Source: Halichondria panicea
Lineage: Eukaryota > Porifera > Demospongiae > Suberitida > Halichondriidae
Assembly (NCBI RefSeq): GCF_963675165.1
Contig: NC_087386.1
Coordinates: forward strand, 2,234,169 to 2,298,168
Reading direction: 5' to 3'
DNA length: 64,000 nt
Within the stretch, counting starts at the first letter, position 1. Each line of letters begins with the position of its first letter. The translations under genes and the position numbers were made by a program. The notes beneath the pieces were generated by a model that searched no databases, had not been told where the DNA came from, and saw nothing but the letters and a program-made list of their open reading frames with translations. This document shows positions 58,715 to 64,000 of the stretch, piece by piece.

Positions 58715-61700
58715 ATGGCTGAATCTACAACCCTGAATGCTGCTAGTTCCCCACAGTTGATGGAGGATGGACTTCAAGATTGGGAAAGGGTATGATATTC
58801 ACATGATAGATAGATACTCAATGATCAGTGCATTCTCCTAGTGCCTAGATGTACTTGTTGACCACCCATAAACACACTTGGCATCATTCATTCATCACAG
58901 TATAGTGCCTACACTCTACCCTGTCAGTGTGAGGTGTTTTAATCTCATGTTGTTGTTCTCTCCACATGTACCACTCTCTCTGGATGGACAACAGATGTTG
59001 ATTGAGGTACGTTGTGTGCAATCACATTCTACCAAGCTGACATGCTTGTGCTCTGAGCACTTGTTGTTAGGAGGTAGACAGTGTAAAGGAGAGCACATAC
59101 GGATAACTGAATGTGATACTATTCCTTAATTGAGACAAGTAGATCTACTCGTAGTATAGCCTCCTTCACCGGCCTTCATAGAAAAGAAGGCCTGCTATCG
59201 ACTGCTTGCGCATGCGCCAAATTATTGGATATTTTTTCCCGTAAAATTTCCTATAATACTGGATTCATCAGAGAAAATATCCTAAAAGTCATACACAGAG
59301 CTATATAGCTAGCTAGCTAGAGACAGAGCTGTGTATGTTTGTTGTACAGCTATTTTCTTTTGATAGAATCAGTAGCAGTAATATAGTAGACTTTCACCAA
59401 AGATAGTGTTAAATGGGCGTGGCCTGTCCATATAGGCTCTTGTCAGCTTTCACTCCGTTCAGACGATCGTCATCCACACTGTTGCAGGCTGTGAGTCTTT
59501 TGTTAACATAGCAGGCTAAGGGTAGCTATCAGAGAATGCTATCAGATGGGCTAGAAACTCAATCGAACTTTCTATCTACTTCCTTCAATCCACTTTCGTT
59601 CGTTGTGATGTCACAGTTTTACTGAGCATATACGATGTTATCCAAAGCCCCCAGATACCGGGGGATATTAGCGCATGCGCAAGCAGTCGATACCAGGCCC
59701 ACTTTCCTAAGTGAAGTGGGAAGTGCGGCCTGGGATCGAGGCTACTCGTAGTAGTACCTGAAAGTATGCATGGTTAATCAAGTGTTTCAGTCTGCATGTT
59801 TGGCTGTCCACAATTGTTTCCCCTCCCCTGTGTCATGCAATCACCAGTGTACTGTATCACTGCACTAATGTTCTCTTCCTTCCATTTCATGTATCTCCAC
59901 CTCACCTTTGACTGACCCTCTGAAACAACAGCCTGTAAGTTGGTGTGTGTTGTCAGAGTATTTAGTGTCTGTTGGATATTCTGTGATGTTTCTACTTCCC
60001 CATTATTACTCTTGTGTGTGTGCAGTGCCATAGTGTTATATAGGGAAATATTTAGTATGATCACATTCAACCTCGTAATCATTCATTTACTATCTTCCCA
60101 CGTGTTTGCCCTGTGGACTCTCCCTCTCTGGATCAACAGTGTGTAAGTTGTGTTTGCACGTGCACACTCATTTTAATGGTTACTAGGAACTCGTAAATTG
60201 TCTTTGTCTCTTTCCATATTGCCAACTTGGTATTAGCCAGGCCCACACAACTTATTAGGTTGTAGTTTTAATATTCGTAGAATATACACCTAAGTTCATT
60301 AGTTGGTACGTACATTATCGTGTTTGTCTCTTCCCATGCACACACTCATTCCTATGTTGGACCACACACTGATTTGGACTATTGTAGTACTTGCAATAAT
60401 TGATGTATACATGTGTGAATGCATTCGTGTATTTGAACATGTTCATTTCTCTACATGTCCGTGTCCTACTGCTTGTTAATGTGACTACTGCTAATGATTA
60501 CTGGAACAACAGTGGGTAAGTTACAGTATACAGACATGTATGAATGCACTCACTGCTCCTACCATCATCCCCCTCTCTCTGTTTCCATGTGTGTCTTACG
60601 CTGGTGTCTCATTGGACTAAACAGAAGGTGAGCGGGACACTGCACTGACTTGTGACTGTACTTGTGTCAGTAATGTTTGAGTTGCATGAGTACATGTGTA
60701 TTGGCATTCATAGTGTACAGGTTTGTGATTATATTCTTTTCTCTCTCCCTACATTTCCATGGTTACTGAATATCTGGAACGATAGGAAGTGAGTCAAACA
60801 ATGTTGGCAAACATACCGTACACCTCATATGCATTCAGTTTGTAATAGTCTCATATCCTTACCTGACTCTAGTAGCTATACTGGTTGCTCCTATAGACAA
60901 CTCATAATGTGTGACCACAAACACATAGTCTAACCCACTCTTGTCTTGTTCACCTTGTCCAGTTGAAGGCTGAGGAGGAGAGTAAACTGAAGCGTCATGA
61001 GACGGTGAGTGTTGACAGTTGCACTTACTACTCTCGTGGTAAGAGTGGTACACGTAGTCTAGCAGAACGACATTGTGTGTACATGTACTGTCCATTGTAT
61101 GATGAATAGTTGCTTTTTGTCTACCTTTGTGTATGTTTTATATGTCCACTTTTACTGTTTGACTGTGTGAGGTTATACCGTATAGCGGGTAAATATAATA
61201 ATTTTATGATATACTCGCCAAATATATTTAGGTTGGTGGTTGCTGATTTTTATATTTTGATAATTTGTACATTTGTATCAGCTAGCTGCATGTTCTATTT
61301 GGTGGAATTTTTCTTCAGTCGTATATAAATTCTTTACTCCCCCAGAGAAGAGCTGCCCTCCAACAGAGACTGTCTGGTGACATCACTGACCAGGACCGGA
61401 GTCAACTGCAGGGAGAGCTGGAGGAGGTGGAGGGGGAGATCAAGAAGTGTGTCTCAGAGATACAAAAGTGTGAGAGTGATATAGATTACTATGAGAATCA
61501 CATTGCTGAGAGACGAGGAAGAGCAGAGAGACAGAGAAAGGAAGGTGAGGGGAGCAAGGAACTTTATAGTACAGTGAGTGTTGATGCTCATAGTTGCAAT
61601 CACTCGTACCTGTAGCAACTTACATGTAGTGTGTTATTAGTAGACTGTACCTACAGCTGTTGTGAGGTCCTCATACTTTATATAATCGTGTATTGCAAAA

Positions 61701-64000
61701 TCGTTGGCTCCACCCACAACCTTTTCGTTCGCCTATCACATTTGTTGTGTTGCTAGGCAACTGCCCCTGATTGTGCACACTACAGTGTACTAGAGCATTG
61801 TTCCTGTTACTACTCTACACACTGTGGTGGTATGGATATGGTTTATTGGACTTTATTAATACCAACTTACAATGATTTGGGTTCGTGACGTTGTACTGTG
61901 TTACTTAATTATGACATCATCATGTTAATTCAAGCATAGCACATTCCTGTAGTGATCAGCCACATCATTATTACCCAGTACATGTATTCCCTGTCATTGG
62001 TGGGTCACCCACTTAGCAAGCTTTAAAGGTTTACGATATAAAAGTGGTTTATGTTCAGCTGCTTCATGTCCTTAATATCTTCATGTAGTCCAGTAGCCGA
62101 TCCGTCTCCAATTGAACGCTATATAGGTCGACTCCTAGGCCTGGTATTGATTGTATCTGGGCATGGTTGGAATTCGCTCAAACGAGCGAATTCCTAAGCG
62201 ATTAAATACTAAATGTGTTTTTATTAGCAAGCTAGCTAGCTAGCTACCTGTGACTCGACTATGGATACTTCAGTTCTGGATTTTGATGGACAAGGGGACC
62301 GCTGGTCCTACCAAGCTTGTAGTCCATCAAAAATGATAACAACTGGTAGCAAAGAGATATGCCATACCCTGTTGGGAACCACACAAACACATCCGTTCCC
62401 TCAGACAGGAGCTTGAGGGCCTATTCCTTCAAGAGAGTAAGGCTTCTTGCTTCGTACAGGGCATTTATAAGCTATTGCTCCATCGAAATCCTTAATCGCT
62501 TAGGAATTCGCTCGTTTGAGCGAATTCCAACCACGCCCAAATACAATCAATACCAGGCCTAGGCCTATATAGCGTTCAATTTGAGACGGATCGGCCTAGG
62601 AGTCTACCTAGCGTTCAATTAAATTGGAGACAGATCGGCCTGGGAACGAGGCTAGTAGTCCAGTTGCCTTTCCACTGACACTTCATTGGCTAGGCAACTG
62701 ACTTTTTTAACATGTACGTAGTACAGTTTAGGCATACTAAACTGAGCATCGTTCCTTTTGCTACTCTACATGGTATATGGACACTGTTTATTGGACATTG
62801 TAGTAATATACTGTAGGACTGAACATATATAGCTGATGCCCATCGTGTTCTAATCGCGTTATCGGTATTATCCTTGCAAACATGCATTTTATGACATACA
62901 GGCAGAAGCCCGAGTGACGATCGAGTGCGATGATTATATATTATTATGTGTTTTATATCACGATGACCCTTTACCAATTTATGCCTTGAGGCTACGCAAT
63001 GGTGTAATTAAATAACACAGAAGAGCTTTCTTGTTGCTTTGGCAATTCTATATATTCACATGTTTTCCCCACCCCAATGTGATTGTTCGTATATCCCTCT
63101 ACTGTACATGTGGTTGTTGTTAGCATTACATACACCACATATACACATTAGAATCGAAGCTATCAGCAAAACGGTTGTTTGATGAGGCGATGAAGCACGG
63201 ACACGTCTCGGTCAACATTGTCAACATGCTTGTGTTTGGACCTGCGGGAACAGGGAAGACCAACCTCAAGCACCTGCTAACTGACAAACCCCCTCCACTA
63301 CAGCGAGACAGCACTCCTTGTATGGAAAAGCCAGTACGCATTCGACCCGTGTCCAACACGAAATTCAAGACAACTGGAAGAGGCTGGGAAGAGATATCTC
63401 AGCCAAAGATGCTCAATCTACTAGCTGAAATCATTGCCAAGTTACCAAAAGAAAGCACCGATCACCTAGTTCGAAAAATCACTGATCGCTCCATGGCATC
63501 ACGGATTGCCAATGGCTTGAAGAAAATGATGATGGCATTACGGATTCCCAAGAGAATGACCACTACCAAGCCAACTTCTGGTTCCAAATTGAGCCCATCG
63601 ACGAACGATTCCGATGAACTTTCTGGCTCTGCAAGAATGTTGGACAAAGCCATCAATGAAGTGATAGCGAGTGTAGTGAGTGGTGTGGCAGAAGAGCTGC
63701 CAGCCACACAGGGAACTGACCAACTGTCAAGCAGTGACCAGCAAGAAGGAGAACTGTTTGATTCCAACTGGGTGTATGTTACCGACTGCGGCGGCCAGCC
63801 GCAATTCCACGACGTCAGCCCTCTCTTCATCAAGCACATTTCGGTGGCGTTGATAGTCCTGCGTTTGATTGACGAACTCTCCAGTTTCCCTTCTGACGAG
63901 TACTACAAGGATGGGCAGCTTGTTGGTAGTCCTCACGCATCTCACATGACCCTCGGGGAGACACTTCAGAGTCTGATTCGATCCATTGAGTCCCATACCT
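58715..64000 (+). CDS. ROC-COR-Death protein, copy 4, cut by window end
   Basis: Exon 1 is 58715-58789 (25 residues, ending LMEDGLQDWER). Microexons are ATGTTGATTGAG (58995-59006), CCT (59932-59934), TGT (60140-60142), TGG (60513-60515), AAG (60625-60627), GAA (60786-60788) and the 42-base exon (60963-61004). The three microexons found between 8828 and 9566 in copy 1 are removed by a deletion at about 60386. The coiled-coil exon is 61346-61544. The ROC exon starts at 63152, has four extra residues (LSAK) before RLFDEAMK, and stays open to the window end with GPAGTGKTN and DCGGQPQFHD. This is the most divergent ROC copy. The variable linker after the P-loop differs strongly from copies 1 and 3, while the DCGGQ region is almost identical. 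Confidence 0.82.
59157..59744. mobile_element. Inverted-repeat element with CTCGTAGTA duplication, copy 4
   Basis: Orthologous to the insertions at 7586 and 40351, with the 9 bp duplication at 59148-59156 and 59745-59753. Confidence 0.85.
62094..62654. mobile_element. 561 bp fold-back element, 9 bp target duplication
   Basis: The ends are TAGCCGATCCGTCTCC and the reverse of GGAGACAGATCGGCC, closing with GGGAACGAGGCTA. Large inner arms (GGAATTCGCTC and GAGCGAATTCC) fold back. GTAGTCCAG is duplicated at 62085-62093 and 62655-62663. It is unique to copy 4 and lies in intron 12. It probably belongs to the same 9 bp-duplication group as the 598 bp element. Confidence 0.85.

Noticed and set aside
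4000-64000. The array as an artefact of uncollapsed haplotypes
   Set aside because: The units differ in private insertions, deletions and junctions (STOML2/XDH only in one), which two alleles could not explain. Read depth and long reads spanning unit borders should still be checked.

Overview
The window looks like nuclear DNA of an early-branching animal, most likely a demosponge. Genes are compact and carry many short GT-AG introns. The proteins are typical of animals (DOLPP1, DUSP12, SRD5A3, SEC22, EDEM3, STOML2, xanthine dehydrogenase), (AC)n microsatellites and small inverted-repeat transposons are common, and there is a family of ROC-COR-Death proteins of the kind expanded in sponges and cnidarians. 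The assignment to sponges is an inference; no single base signature proves it.

Layout. The left edge (1-7,000) holds single-copy genes: an unrecognised gene on the minus strand, DOLPP1, a complete DUSP12 with a minisatellite inside its phosphatase domain, and on the minus strand a SEC22 longin-only gene whose stop codon overlaps the start of a decayed SRD5A3. From about 4 kb to the right end the DNA is a tandem array of large segmental duplications. The repeated unit is EDEM3-like, then the 3' end of DUSP12, then SRD5A3 and SEC22-longin on the minus strand, then a ROC-COR-Death gene. ROC-COR-Death copies lie at 7,152-15,913 (complete), 22,646-24,250 (5' fragment only), 39,895-49,625 (complete) and 58,715 to the window end (open as far as seen). 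Copy 2 is interrupted by a foreign 5.3 kb block with the 3' end of STOML2 and the 5' half of a xanthine dehydrogenase gene.

Selection appears to act unevenly. Every extra copy of EDEM3, DUSP12 and SRD5A3 is broken, each by its own lesions. The SEC22 longin frame stays open in all four copies, and the ROC-COR-Death genes stay open through 2.1 kb exons. Two complete copies can be assembled exon by exon into uninterrupted frames of 1,106 and 1,112 codons.

The most striking structure is the 5' end of the ROC-COR-Death gene. About ten tiny exons, seven of them a single codon and two of four codons, are strung through 3 kb of intron. All are multiples of three with near-consensus splice sites. Joined, they give one continuous charged helix running into a coiled coil. 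Between paralogues the introns are nearly identical, yet the bases between acceptor and donor differ. The coiled-coil exon and one patch of the Death domain show the same inverted pattern, while the ROC-COR core differs at only about nine of about 700 residues. I read this as a diversifying signalling or recognition receptor family with variable ends and a fixed switch. That function is inference.

Mobile DNA. At least nine small inverted-repeat elements can be dated against empty sites in sister copies, with clear target duplications of 2, 5, 6, 8 or 9 bp. They give a relative history of the duplications.
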